Shown here in pieces: positions 17,223-26,719 of a stretch of 64,000 nt of DNA. The first letter of the stretch is position 1, and the number at the start of each line of letters is the position of its first letter. Below the pieces are notes generated by a model. That model was given only the letters and a program-made list of their open reading frames with translations, was not told the DNA's origin and searched no databases. Origin of the DNA: Flavobacterium tagetis (GTDB taxonomy: Bacteria > Bacteroidota > Bacteroidia > Flavobacteriales > Flavobacteriaceae). The position numbers were made by a program, and so were the translations under genes. The DNA lies in NCBI RefSeq assembly GCF_016735615.1, contig NZ_JAERSF010000003.1, forward strand, positions 1 to 64,000, in the 5' to 3' direction.

Positions 17223-18632
17223 TTATAGTAATTTAGCAATAGCTTTAATTCCTTCTTCCATTTGTTTTTCGGAAAGAGAAGCATAACCCAGACGAAAGCC
17301 TTTAATAGTTTGATCAAAGCTAAATCGACTCGGGCTCATAATCTGAATGCCTTGCAATTTTAACTTTTCAAAAATGTCTAGAACGTCAATTTCTTCTTTT
17401 GGTACAATCCAGAATGCAAGTCCGCCTTCGGGTTTTGTAAAAGTGATTTTATCTTGAAGATATTCATTTAGCAAACTTTCGAAATAATCTCTTTTGTTTT
17501 TATAAACCAAATTGGCTTTTTTAAGATGACGCTTTATTTTGCCTTCGTTGATGAGGTTTAAAATTGCTTCTTCCATAATATTATCGCCCTGAACATCGAT
17601 TATCTTTCTATGATTTCCAATCTTCTGAATATTTTCATGAGAACTGGCTAAGTATCCAATACGAAGCGCTGGAGCAACAATTTTACTGAAAGTGCCAATA
17701 TAAATGTAGTTTTTTAAAGCAGCATAACTTGAAATAGGAAGTATTGGGCGCTGTCCAAAATGAAACTCATTATCATAATCGTCCTCAATAATCGTAAAAT
17801 TATATTGATTAGAAAGTTCAATCAATTTTAATCTCTTTTTTAGAGAAAGCGTTACCGTGGTTGGAAATTGATGATGAGGTGTAACATAAATGGTTTTTAT
17901 ATTTTTATGTTGGAGATATTTCTCAACCTGATCAATATCCAAACCGTCTGAGTTTACATTTACGGGAAGTAATGTTGCGCCAGCATTTTCAAAAGCTTCC
18001 CAAGCAGGTTTGTAACCCGGATTTTCGACCAAAACAAAATCGCCAGATTTTAAAATACAATGTGAAGCCAGATACATAGCCATTTGGCTTCCGCGTGTAA
18101 TACAGATTTGATCCTGCGAAATACTCATACCGCGTTTGAAGTTCAGCATTTGAGCAATAGATTTTCTAAACTCCAAATTTCCCAATTCACTGCTATAACC
18201 CATAATCTGCCAGCGCGATTTTCGGCTAAACAATTCTCGATACGCTCTTGCCAAATCATTCATTGGCGCAAGACGGCTGTCGGGAAGCCCGTCATCAAAA
18301 ACTAAAAAACTTTTAGGTTCTTCAATAACAATTTTCGGATCTATTTTATTTTCTGATAAATGATTGATGGTTGGAAGTGAATCTGTTACAAATGTTCCTT
18401 TTCTATCAATTGTTACGAGCCAGCCTTCGGTAGTTAGAACATCTAAAGCTTCTACAACCGTATTTCGATTTACTTTCAATAACTCGGCAAGCTGTCTACT
18501 TCCCGGAAGTGCATTTCCGCTTACGAGTTTACCAGTTTTTATGGCATCAATTACAGCATCGGCAATTTGCAGATAAATGGCTTTATCGGATTTTTTATCA
18601 AGCTGAATTTCTAAAGGCCAAGGACGAAGCAT
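17223..18632 (-). CDS. MocR/PdxR-family transcriptional regulator
   Basis: A 469-residue fusion of an N-terminal GntR-type winged helix (about 14-84, with LPGSRQLAELLKVNRNTV) and a fold-type I aminotransferase domain (110-469) with the PLP lysine Lys317 in GTFSK. MocR regulators sense PLP or an amine/amino acid bound as an aldimine. The divergent neighbour is an L,D-transpeptidase gene, with an inverted repeat between them at the regulator's own start. The target genes are not evident; self-control is likely. Confidence 0.9.
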   Translation of the reverse strand: MLRPWPLEIQLDKKSDKAIYLQIADAVIDAIKTGKLVSGNALPGSRQLAELLKVNRNTVVEALDVLTTEGWLVTIDRKGTFVTDSLPTINHLSENKIDPKIVIEEPKSFLVFDDGLPDSRLAPMNDLARAYRELFSRKSRWQIMGYSSELGNLEFRKSIAQMLNFKRGMSISQDQICITRGSQMAMYLASHCILKSGDFVLVENPGYKPAWEAFENAGATLLPVNVNSDGLDIDQVEKYLQHKNIKTIYVTPHHQFPTTVTLSLKKRLKLIELSNQYNFTIIEDDYDNEFHFGQRPILPISSYAALKNYIYIGTFSKIVAPALRIGYLASSHENIQKIGNHRKIIDVQGDNIMEEAILNLINEGKIKRHLKKANLVYKNKRDYFESLLNEYLQDKITFTKPEGGLAFWIVPKEEIDVLDIFEKLKLQGIQIMSPSRFSFDQTIKGFRLGYASLSEKQMEEGIKAIAKLL

Positions 18633-18633
18633 C

Positions 18634-18677
18634 TGGACTATTTATTATTTAGTAGAATGATTTTATTAGATAGTCCA
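18634..18677. promoter_or_regulatory. Inverted repeat TGGACTAT / ATAGTCCA before the MocR gene
   Basis: TGGACTAT (18634-18641) and ATAGTCCA (18670-18677) are perfect 8-bp inverted copies with a 28-base AT-rich spacer, starting one base upstream of the MocR start codon. Position and symmetry fit an autoregulatory operator. Not tested. Confidence 0.5.
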
Positions 18678-18782
18678 AAGGTAATTTTTTCTGATGAATA
18701 AACGACATTGTTTGAGCTGAAAAAAAATCTTATTTTGTTGTTTTTTAGTCTTTTACGAATACTTTTATGAAAATCAGAGCTT

Positions 18783-18790
18783 TAGTTTTG
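18783..18790 (+). promoter_or_regulatory. Candidate -7 element of the L,D-transpeptidase gene
   Basis: TAGTTTTG fits the flavobacterial -7 motif TAnnTTTG and lies 50 bases before the ATG. A matching TTG at the -33 position is not seen. Confidence 0.4.
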
Positions 18791-18840
18791 CAGCGTTAAA
18801 TGAATGATTATTAATGCTTTGAAATTGAAAAGGTAGATTT

Positions 18841-19434
18841 ATGAAACTAGTATACTTATTATTCTTGCTTACCATGTGTTTTTGGGGAAATGCCAAACCA
18901 AAAGAAAAAAATGCAATAAACGATTCTGAAGAAGAACGTTTTAATCAGCAGATTGAAAATGTTAAAAAAATGATTGCCTCTGGCGCTTATAATTCTAAAA
19001 CCGCATTCTTTATCGATATGAGAATTAAATCGGGTAAAAACAGATTCTTTGTTTATGATTTAGAAAACGATACAGTAATTGACGAAGGTTTAGTCGCAAA
19101 TGGTGCAGGTTCTGAAACAGGTATAAAAGGAGAGTTGAAATTTAGCAATGAGCCCAATTCGAAGTGTACATCATTAGGACGTTATGCCATTGGAAAATCG
19201 TACAGAGGAATGTTTGGTAAAGCCTATGTTTTAAAAGGATTGGATCAAACCAATAATAACGCGGTTAAGAGAATGATTGTTCTGCATTCATATTCTGCAG
19301 TTCCAGAAGGAGAACAGGACCATTATATTTCCCTTAGCCAAGGTTGTCCAATGGTAAGTGAGGTATTTTTTAAAAGGCTCGAAAAAATAATAGACAGTTC
19401 GAAGTCGAATATAATTATGAACATTTATTATTAA
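18841..19434 (+). CDS. YkuD_2-type murein L,D-transpeptidase-like protein
   Basis: A 197-residue exported protein with a signal peptide (residues 1-18). The catalytic region has VLHSYS (His149) and the SQGCPMV motif with Cys169, which fits the YkuD_2 family. Upstream are FVYDLENDTVIDEGLVANG and SLGRYAIGKSYRG, typical of these domains. It would act on periplasmic peptidoglycan, forming or exchanging cross-links, or attaching protein; this is from family knowledge. Single-gene unit, divergent from the MocR gene. Confidence 0.87.
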   Translation: MKLVYLLFLLTMCFWGNAKPKEKNAINDSEEERFNQQIENVKKMIASGAYNSKTAFFIDMRIKSGKNRFFVYDLENDTVIDEGLVANGAGSETGIKGELKFSNEPNSKCTSLGRYAIGKSYRGMFGKAYVLKGLDQTNNNAVKRMIVLHSYSAVPEGEQDHYISLSQGCPMVSEVFFKRLEKIIDSSKSNIIMNIYY

Positions 19435-19856
19435 AAATATACTTTATTTGGGATGTAATCTAAAAGAGGGTTTTTATATTTTTATTTAAAAAAAGAAAAG
19501 AGAGTATTTTATTTAGGAAATTTTGAGTTAAAAAATAAAACATAAAAAACTCAATTTTAGATTTAAAGAAATTGGCTACGTCATTTTGTTGAAATTTAAT
19601 AAAAATACAATTTTAACGTAACAAGAATTTGTTTTTAAGATTTTAAAAAATTCGTTTTATTTTAATTCTGAATCTTACTTAAGTTTAAAAAATAAAGCAG
19701 TTTGGTAGTTAGAATTGAAAAATATACAAAGTTATAGTGTTTGTATAATTGAGGTTTATTGCGAAGATAAAAAGGTGTTGTCGAGAACAAATTAGGATTA
19801 TTAACGGAATTTATTAAGTTTGTTGCGAATTATTCAATCTTCATAATCAATCATCA
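19435..19856. other. AT-rich intergenic region before the sigma factor gene
   Basis: This stretch of 422 bases has no plausible gene on either strand. The only structure I see is a weak hairpin TTGAGTT (19523-19529) / AACTCAA (19548-19554). It presumably holds the promoter of the sigma factor gene, but no motif convinces me. Confidence 0.6.
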
Positions 19857-20450
19857 TTGCCAAATTCCATCTTAAACCAGGATCAGATTTTAATTGATCG
19901 TCTTCGCGACGGCGATGAATTGGCATTGACAGAATTGTATAATAAATTTTGGCAGGCACTTTTTATGTCGGCTTACAATGTGATTAAAGACAAAGAATTG
20001 TGTGAGGATATCATTCAGGATATTTTCATGAATATCTGGCACAATCGCGAAAAAATAGAAATACGCATTTCACTGAAAGGGTATATGTATGCTTGCGCGA
20101 GATATCAGGTTTTTAATCATTTGAGAAAAAACAAAGATAAAGTTCATGTCGAACTTTTTGAGGATTTAGAAAAACGTTTCCTTTCTACAACTCCAGAAAC
20201 ACAATTAATGCACGACGAATTGGTGCAACAGCTTAATTTAATCATTGCAGGACTTCCTGAAAAATGTCAAGCTGTTTATAGACTAAGCCGTGAAGAACAG
20301 CTGAGTCATAAGGAAATTGCTGAAAGACTTAATATTTCTACAAAAACTGTCGAAAACCACATTACAAAAGCATTGAATACCATCCGCTCTTCTATGGGCG
20401 AAAGCATGAGTATGGCAATGATTTTATGGCTTTCAAAAAATATCTTTTAG
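19857..20450 (+). CDS. ECF sigma-70 factor, FecI-like
   Basis: A 197-residue sigma factor with region 2 at about 28-95 (ELYNKFWQALFMSAYNVI, EDIIQDIFMNIWHNR) and region 4 at about 128-180 (AGLPEKCQAVYRLSREE, SHKEIAERLNISTKTVENH). It is followed by a FecR anti-sigma gene and a SusC gene with an STN domain, the standard trans-envelope signalling set. The frame has no ATG before residue 41, so the start is most likely the TTG at 19857. A short form starting inside region 2 would not work. Confidence 0.9.
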   Translation: MPNSILNQDQILIDRLRDGDELALTELYNKFWQALFMSAYNVIKDKELCEDIIQDIFMNIWHNREKIEIRISLKGYMYACARYQVFNHLRKNKDKVHVELFEDLEKRFLSTTPETQLMHDELVQQLNLIIAGLPEKCQAVYRLSREEQLSHKEIAERLNISTKTVENHITKALNTIRSSMGESMSMAMILWLSKNIF

Positions 20451-20607
20451 CAAAATTAACAATGAAGTGGTTGGTTTGATGGTGTGTGGTTTTTCTTCTT
20501 TTTTAATTCTTTTTCAAAAAAAATCAAAAAAAAATACAATTTGGACTAGGGGGTATATTCCTTTTTGGTTACTTATCTCATATACTCCCGAAATAATACA
20601 ATAAAAA

Positions 20608-21756
20608 ATGAAAAAAGAGGATTTCTTACTGTTACTAAATAGATATCTTTCCGGTGATACGAATCTCGAGGAGAATAATAAATTATTGAATTATTACGAA
20701 AGTTTCCAAACCGATAAGGATTGGGATGAAACTTTGGGTTCTAAAGAAGAGCTTGAGTTTAGAATGAGAACGCGTCTTCAAAACGCCATTCGATCTGAAG
20801 AATCTCAAGTAATACCAATTCAGCCATTCTACACCAAAACAGCTTTCAAGCTAACAGCAGTGGCGGCGTCATTATTATTGCTGATTTCAATTTCATTAAT
20901 AATAAGCAAAACAAATCCGCTTAAGATTGAAACTCCGCAAGTGGCACACAAAGAAATTTTGATCGGAAGCGATAAAGCCACTCTGACTCTGGAAGACGGC
21001 TCTGTAATTGCATTAGAAAAAGGAAAATCTTATACCAAAGGAAATGCTTCTAGTAACGGAGAAAAATTGGTTTACAATTCGAACGGAAAATCTGTAGCAA
21101 TTGCCAATAACCTTTTAACGATTCCGAGAGGCGGACAGTTTTTTGTACAGCTTGCCGACAGTACAAAAGTTTGGCTAAATTCTGAATCACAATTAAAATA
21201 TCCTGTTGCTTTTGTTGATGGACAAACCAGACAAGTAGAACTGGTTTATGGAGAAGCCTATTTTGAAGTATCGCCAAGTACTAAACATAAAGGTTCAAGA
21301 TTTAAAGTTAAAACCCAAGAGCAGAATGTTGAAGTTATTGGAACCGAATTTAATATTAAAGCTTACAGAGACGAACCTGCAATTTACACCACTTTGGTAG
21401 AAGGAGTTGTTGCTGTGAGCAATGCTGCTAAAAAGCAAATTCTAACTCCGAGCCAACAGTCTAAAATAACGGAGTACAACGGAAATATCAGTGTTTATGA
21501 AGTCGATGTTTACAATGAAATTTCTTGGAGAAAAGGACTGTTTGTCTTTAAAGGAATGCCTCTAAAAGATATTGCGAGAGTATTGTCAAGATGGTACGAT
21601 GTTGATATTGTATTTGCAGATCCAGCGCTTGGCAACGTTAAGTTTAATGGGGTTTTAAATAAGAATCAGAAATTAGAAGACATATTAACCACGATCAAGA
21701 ATATTAATTTTATTAATGCCTATGAGAAAAAAGACAATAAGATTATAATCAGATAA
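20608..21756 (+). CDS. FecR-family anti-sigma factor
   Basis: A 382-residue membrane protein. Residues 1-75 are cytoplasmic and would hold the sigma factor. One membrane segment lies at 80-100. The periplasmic part has the FecR core IPRGGQFFVQLADSTKVWLNSESQLKYP, VYGEAYFEVSP and VIGTEFNIKAY (quoted in parts), then a DUF4974-type C-terminal domain ending in KKDNKIIIR. It receives the signal from the STN domain of the SusC protein encoded next. Confidence 0.93.
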   Translation: MKKEDFLLLLNRYLSGDTNLEENNKLLNYYESFQTDKDWDETLGSKEELEFRMRTRLQNAIRSEESQVIPIQPFYTKTAFKLTAVAASLLLLISISLIISKTNPLKIETPQVAHKEILIGSDKATLTLEDGSVIALEKGKSYTKGNASSNGEKLVYNSNGKSVAIANNLLTIPRGGQFFVQLADSTKVWLNSESQLKYPVAFVDGQTRQVELVYGEAYFEVSPSTKHKGSRFKVKTQEQNVEVIGTEFNIKAYRDEPAIYTTLVEGVVAVSNAAKKQILTPSQQSKITEYNGNISVYEVDVYNEISWRKGLFVFKGMPLKDIARVLSRWYDVDIVFADPALGNVKFNGVLNKNQKLEDILTTIKNINFINAYEKKDNKIIIR

Positions 21757-21762
21757 AAAAGA

Positions 21763-21810
21763 AAAGGGATTAAAGTTTAGACCTCTCACCGTACTGCGCT
21801 TTATCCCTTT
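21763..21810 (+). other. Hairpin between fecR and susC genes
   Basis: AAAGGGAT-TAAAG (21763-21775) pairs with CTTTATCCCTTT (21799-21810), with one bulged base. There is no following T run, so it is more likely an mRNA structure or processing site than a terminator. The susC 5' region would begin here. Confidence 0.45.
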
Positions 21811-21869
21811 CTGTGTATCAACCAGTAAGTCAGTTTTATTAACCAACCAACCAATTAACATGTAAATTT

Positions 21870-24800
21870 ATGAAATTTAAATTAACCAGTGCCTATTTCT
21901 ATTTTAGAAAGCGGCTAATTATTAACATTATGAGAACTTTTATCTTCTTGTTTTGTACTACAATTTTTGGTTTTTCTCCCGTAAATCTATTTTCACAAAA
22001 CACGAAAGTTGTAATTACAGCTGATAAAACAGTATCTGTTGACGAAGTTTTTGACATCATAAAAAAACAGACCAACTATACTTTTATTTATCAGGAAGAT
22101 TTATTTAAAAATTTACCTAAAGTACATTTAAAAAAAGGAAAAATTAAAGTGAATGATTTATTGGAAGCTAGTTTTCCTGATAAAGATTTTGATTTTAGTT
22201 TGTCGAACGGAAACACAATTTTGGTTAGAAAACTGCCAAAAGATGTAGTGGTTTTTCAGTCAAAATTAATTGAAATTAAAGGTACTGTTACAAATGATAA
22301 AGGAGATCCTATTCCTGGTGTAAATATTAAAGTAAAAGGTACAGGTGCTGCTACTCAAACTGATTTTGACGGAAAGTATACTATTACAGCTCCAGAAGAC
22401 GGACAGATTTTGTTTACTTATATCGGACACAAAGCACAAATTGTGGAGGTTAATAAAAGAAAAGTAATTAACGTTAAACTAGTTGAACAGAGAAATGAAC
22501 TGGAGGGTGTTGTGGTTAATACCGGAGTTACTGTTCGTAAAAAGGAATTGATTACTGGAGCAGTTTCAACTTTTAGAGGTGAAGAATTAAGACAAATTTC
22601 GACACAAAATGTCGTTCAAGCTTTAAAGACATTAGATCCTTCATTTATTGTTTTGAGTAATAATATTGCAGGTTCTAATCCGAATGTGTTGCCAGTAATT
22701 GAGGTGAGAGGACAGACAAGTTTATCTGTTAATCAGGTAGACGATCAATTTAAAGAAGATCCAAATCAGCCACTGTTTATTTTGGACGGATTTCCAACTA
22801 CTCTACAGCAGATCGTTGATTTAGATATCAATAGAATTGCAAGTGTTACTTTGCTTAAAGATGCGGCTTCTACAGCATTATACGGTTCACGTTCAGCAAA
22901 TGGAGTTGTAGTTGTGGAGACAATTAAGCCAATTCCAGGAAAATTACAGCTTTCTTATGTTTATAATTCTTCTTATGAGTTAGCAGATTTGAGTGTTTAT
23001 AATCTAATGAATGCTGAACAAAAACTGGAATTTGAAAGAATTTCTGGCGCTTATACTCCAAATATAGGAACTCCTTTGCCAACAGTTTATAAATGGGATG
23101 AGGTTTATAACCAGCGCTTGGCTGCGGTACGTCGTGGCGTAAATACATACTGGCTTAACGAACCAATTCAGATGGGATTAACATCTGGACACAGTTTAAC
23201 AATTGGGGGAGGATCTGAAGAACTTCGATTTAATTTGGCTGGAAATTACAAAGCTGTTTCAGGAACAATGAAAGGCTCTGAGCATAATACTTGGGGCTAT
23301 AATGTCAATGTAACCTACAAGCGAAAAAAAATTAGCATTAATAATAATTTATTTGTTGCAGGAGCTGATAATCAGGAATCTCCATACGGTGATTTTGCTA
23401 CTTGGGCAAGAGTGAGCCCTTACTACGAAAAGTATAATGAAAATGGAGTGGCAACCCGCTATTTAGACGGTTCTTCTCTGCCATTGTCACCAAGCGAATT
23501 GGTTATTAATCAACCAGCAAATCCTTTGTATAATGTTAAATTAAATAGTTATGATAAAACAGGCGAATTTAATTTTACAAACAACTTCGCAATTAATTAT
23601 GATTTTAATCCGCATATAAAAACAACTGCGGCTATTTCTGTTTCAAGAAATGATAAACAGAGAACAGCATTTATTTCGCCAGATGATACGCAGTATATCA
23701 ATGATATTCCATCTGAGAAAGGACGATATAGAAGAAGGGATTATTTAACCAATAAATGGAATGCAAATATTGGAGGTACATATTCAAATGTTTTCAATAA
23801 TGTTCACTCTGTAAACTATACAATGCGAGCTTCGGCATACGAAACCAATTATAATGCTTATGGATCAACTTTAAGAGGATTTCCTTTAGGAGTTCCAGGT
23901 GATCCGTCTTTTGCTTTTGGATTTGAAAAAAATTCACAGCCGTTTGTCGATAATGAATTAGTTAGAAGCGTTGATTTGACTAATCAGGTTAACTATGCTT
24001 ATGACAGAAAATATTTGTTTGATTTTACTCAGACAATTTCTGGAGCAACCAATTTTGGAACCAACAAAAAATATTCTCCATACTGGGGTATAGGTTTTGG
24101 ATGGAACATCAATAATGAGTTTAAGATGGACCAAGACATTGTCAACATTTTTAAAATTCGTGCCAATTTTGGACAAACAGGAAACCAAAATCTAGTAGGA
24201 TATGCATCGCATGATATTTATGCATACGACCCTAACACGAATATTTTTGGCGCAGGATTAAACATTGTGCAATTATCAAATGCCGATTTGGAGCCTCAAA
24301 AAACAGAAGATTTATCTTTAGGATTAGATCTAGCAATGTTTAGAAACAGACTTACAGTGACTTTGGGAGCTTATAAGCGTCAGACTTCGCCACAAATTGT
24401 TGCCATAGATCTTGCAGCTTCTACTGGAGTTACTGCCTATCCGTTAAACGTAGGCTATATCACGACACGTGGTTTAGAGCTAAAAGCAAATTACAATATC
24501 ATTAGTAATTTTAAACAAAACATCGTTTGGGGAATTGGTTTAACAGCGACCACAAATGAAAATGAATTGGGAGGTTTTAATAATGCATTGGCTTCTTTAA
24601 ATGATGCTGCTAAGAAAACAACCAGTTTAACTAGATTTTACGATGGAGCAAGTACAAATGACCTTTGGGCTGTGCCTTCATTAGGAATTGATCCTGCAAC
24701 AGGAAGAGAAGTTTTCTTAAAGAAAAACGGAGAACGCACTTTTGTTTTAGACAAAAAAGATGAGGTTGTAATGGGGAATTCTCGTGAAATTGCTACAGGT

Positions 24801-25247
24801 GTGGTTTCAACAACTTTTAATTACAAGAACTTTAATTTTGGAGTTTTCATCCGTTACAGTTTTGGAGCAGATCGATTTAATACTGCATTATATAATAAAG
24901 TTGAAAATATTACTTCAGACAATGTTTTTGACAATCAGGATGCAAGAGCATTTTCTGATCGATGGACAACGCCAGGACAAATGGCTCAATTCAAGGCTAT
25001 TAGCATGACAAGTGTAACTCCTATTTCTTCACGTTTTATTCAAAAAGATGACTATTTAGCTGGAGAATCTCTTCGTATAGGATACCGAGTAACCAATAGA
25101 GAATGGCTTAACAAATCTGGTATGGCTGGATTAGGAATTAATGCTTATGCCAATGATTTTTTCAAAGTTTCGACTATAAAAGCCGAACGAGGAATTAGCT
25201 ATCCTTTTTCAAGAATTTTCTCTTTAAGTCTAAACGTAACATTTTAA
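21870..25247 (+). CDS. SusC/RagA TonB-dependent outer-membrane transporter with STN domain
   Basis: A 1125-residue transporter. After a signal segment (ending around VNLFSQ, residue 43) comes an STN domain (about 50-115), which contacts FecR. Then a carboxypeptidase-D-like beta-sandwich (IKGTVTNDKGDPIPGVNIKV, 135-205), a TonB-box region (NELEGVVVNTG), a plug with VEVRGQTSLS and LKDAASTALYGSRSANGVV, and a large beta-barrel ending in LSLNVTF. It is the pore of a SusCD pair, with the SusD gene 11 bases downstream. The STN domain means ligand binding is signalled to the FecI-like sigma upstream. An internal ATG at 21930 gives an equally good signal peptide. Confidence 0.95.
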   Translation: MKFKLTSAYFYFRKRLIINIMRTFIFLFCTTIFGFSPVNLFSQNTKVVITADKTVSVDEVFDIIKKQTNYTFIYQEDLFKNLPKVHLKKGKIKVNDLLEASFPDKDFDFSLSNGNTILVRKLPKDVVVFQSKLIEIKGTVTNDKGDPIPGVNIKVKGTGAATQTDFDGKYTITAPEDGQILFTYIGHKAQIVEVNKRKVINVKLVEQRNELEGVVVNTGVTVRKKELITGAVSTFRGEELRQISTQNVVQALKTLDPSFIVLSNNIAGSNPNVLPVIEVRGQTSLSVNQVDDQFKEDPNQPLFILDGFPTTLQQIVDLDINRIASVTLLKDAASTALYGSRSANGVVVVETIKPIPGKLQLSYVYNSSYELADLSVYNLMNAEQKLEFERISGAYTPNIGTPLPTVYKWDEVYNQRLAAVRRGVNTYWLNEPIQMGLTSGHSLTIGGGSEELRFNLAGNYKAVSGTMKGSEHNTWGYNVNVTYKRKKISINNNLFVAGADNQESPYGDFATWARVSPYYEKYNENGVATRYLDGSSLPLSPSELVINQPANPLYNVKLNSYDKTGEFNFTNNFAINYDFNPHIKTTAAISVSRNDKQRTAFISPDDTQYINDIPSEKGRYRRRDYLTNKWNANIGGTYSNVFNNVHSVNYTMRASAYETNYNAYGSTLRGFPLGVPGDPSFAFGFEKNSQPFVDNELVRSVDLTNQVNYAYDRKYLFDFTQTISGATNFGTNKKYSPYWGIGFGWNINNEFKMDQDIVNIFKIRANFGQTGNQNLVGYASHDIYAYDPNTNIFGAGLNIVQLSNADLEPQKTEDLSLGLDLAMFRNRLTVTLGAYKRQTSPQIVAIDLAASTGVTAYPLNVGYITTRGLELKANYNIISNFKQNIVWGIGLTATTNENELGGFNNALASLNDAAKKTTSLTRFYDGASTNDLWAVPSLGIDPATGREVFLKKNGERTFVLDKKDEVVMGNSREIATGVVSTTFNYKNFNFGVFIRYSFGADRFNTALYNKVENITSDNVFDNQDARAFSDRWTTPGQMAQFKAISMTSVTPISSRFIQKDDYLAGESLRIGYRVTNREWLNKSGMAGLGINAYANDFFKVSTIKAERGISYPFSRIFSLSLNVTF

Positions 25248-25258
25248 TACCACTTAGT

Positions 25259-26704
25259 ATGAATCAGTATTTAAATAAAATTGCATTATCAATCCTGATA
25301 GCATTTTCGGCAGTAAGCTGCAGCAATTTCTTGGATGTGGTGCCAAAAGATAAAATTTTAGAATCTCAAATATTTGAAAATGAAGCCGGAATGCAGAATG
25401 TGCATAACGGACTTTACGTAATGCTTGCATCTGATGAGCTTTACGGCAGGCAGCTAACAATGGATGCCGTAGATATTTTGGGACAGCAGTACAATATGCC
25501 AGCTTCGCATACTAAGACTAAAATGGCGACATATGCTTATGCAGAAGCCAATCCAAAAAAAGTTTTTACAGATATTTGGCAGAAAGCTTTTACCACAGTT
25601 TTATCAGCCAATAAATTTCTGGAAAGTTTAGATGAACACAGCGGAATTGTCTCTCAAGAAAAGGCTAATCTTTTAAAAGGCGAAACAATTGCAATACGAG
25701 CTATGCTGCATTTTGATATGCTAAGATTATTTGGCCCAATTTACAAAGTAGATCCTTCAATGCCTGCAATACCATATTATGATGCACCTGTAACTGCAAA
25801 TAATCCGATCTTATCAGCAAAAGATGCCATGAGTAAGATATTGGCAGACATTGATGCTGCATTGGCACTTTTAGAAAAAGACCCCATTCTGACGACAGGA
25901 AAGTATAAAGCAACTACAGATTATGATTCAAACCCTTATTATTCTCAAAACAGAGGAATGAGAATGAATTATCTTGCTGTAAAATGCTTAAAAGCGCGTG
26001 TACTTTTATATGCGGGAGATAAAACAGGAGCTGCGACCGTAGCAAATGAAGTGATAGCTTTTACAAAATCGACTCCATTTTTCCCTTGGACTCCATTTCT
26101 AGATGCCACCAATGCTGCAAATCCGGATAGAATTTTTTCTTCAGAGAACTTTTTTGCTTTAAGTGATTATACTTTGTATAAAACACAAGAGGATCTGTTT
26201 GATTCTAAGTTGGCAGAACCTATGATTTATGCTCCTTTATTGAACAGATTGACCGCTGTTTTTGAGTCGAATGATAATGATTACAGAAGCTTGCCGAGTT
26301 GGAAAATCCCTGTAGTGGGAGGAAAAACTCAGAAAACCTTTTTTAAATATGCAGACGTGCCAGAGACCAAAATGGTTTTCCGTATGCAGATTCCAATGTT
26401 CAAACTTTCAGAAATGTATCTTATCGCTGCAGAAACTACACCAGTACCTGCAGATGGTATTGCTTTGTTGAATACACTTCGTTATAACAGAGGTCTGACA
26501 AATCTAGGAGCTACAGCAGTTTTGGCAACAGAAATAACAAAAGAATATAGGAAAGAATTTATGGGAGAGGGACAGTTATTCTTTTATTACAAAAGAAATA
26601 ATACTACTGCAATTCCAAATGGTTCAACAACCTCTGGAAATATTACAATGGGACCGCTTCAATATGTTGTGCCTTTGCCAGATGCCGAAATCAATTTTCA
26701 ATAA
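25259..26704 (+). CDS. RagB/SusD family lipoprotein
   Basis: A 481-residue SusD-like lipoprotein with the lipid anchor at Cys21 (SAVSC) and the usual SNFLDVVPKD start. Helical repeats follow, with ETIAIRAMLHFDMLRLFG and LKARVLLYAG, and the C terminus has MYLIAAETT, LRYNRG and EITKEYRKEFMGEGQLFFYYKR. SusD proteins form the lid of the SusC pore and bind the ligand at the cell surface. The start overlaps nothing and lies 11 bases after susC. Confidence 0.95.
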   Translation: MNQYLNKIALSILIAFSAVSCSNFLDVVPKDKILESQIFENEAGMQNVHNGLYVMLASDELYGRQLTMDAVDILGQQYNMPASHTKTKMATYAYAEANPKKVFTDIWQKAFTTVLSANKFLESLDEHSGIVSQEKANLLKGETIAIRAMLHFDMLRLFGPIYKVDPSMPAIPYYDAPVTANNPILSAKDAMSKILADIDAALALLEKDPILTTGKYKATTDYDSNPYYSQNRGMRMNYLAVKCLKARVLLYAGDKTGAATVANEVIAFTKSTPFFPWTPFLDATNAANPDRIFSSENFFALSDYTLYKTQEDLFDSKLAEPMIYAPLLNRLTAVFESNDNDYRSLPSWKIPVVGGKTQKTFFKYADVPETKMVFRMQIPMFKLSEMYLIAAETTPVPADGIALLNTLRYNRGLTNLGATAVLATEITKEYRKEFMGEGQLFFYYKRNNTTAIPNGSTTSGNITMGPLQYVVPLPDAEINFQ

Positions 26705-26719
26705 TTTAAAAAGAGGAAC

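Noticed and set aside
19572..19590. Possible -24/-12 promoter before the sigma factor gene
   Set aside because: TTGGCTACG is present but there is no GC at the -12 position with correct spacing.
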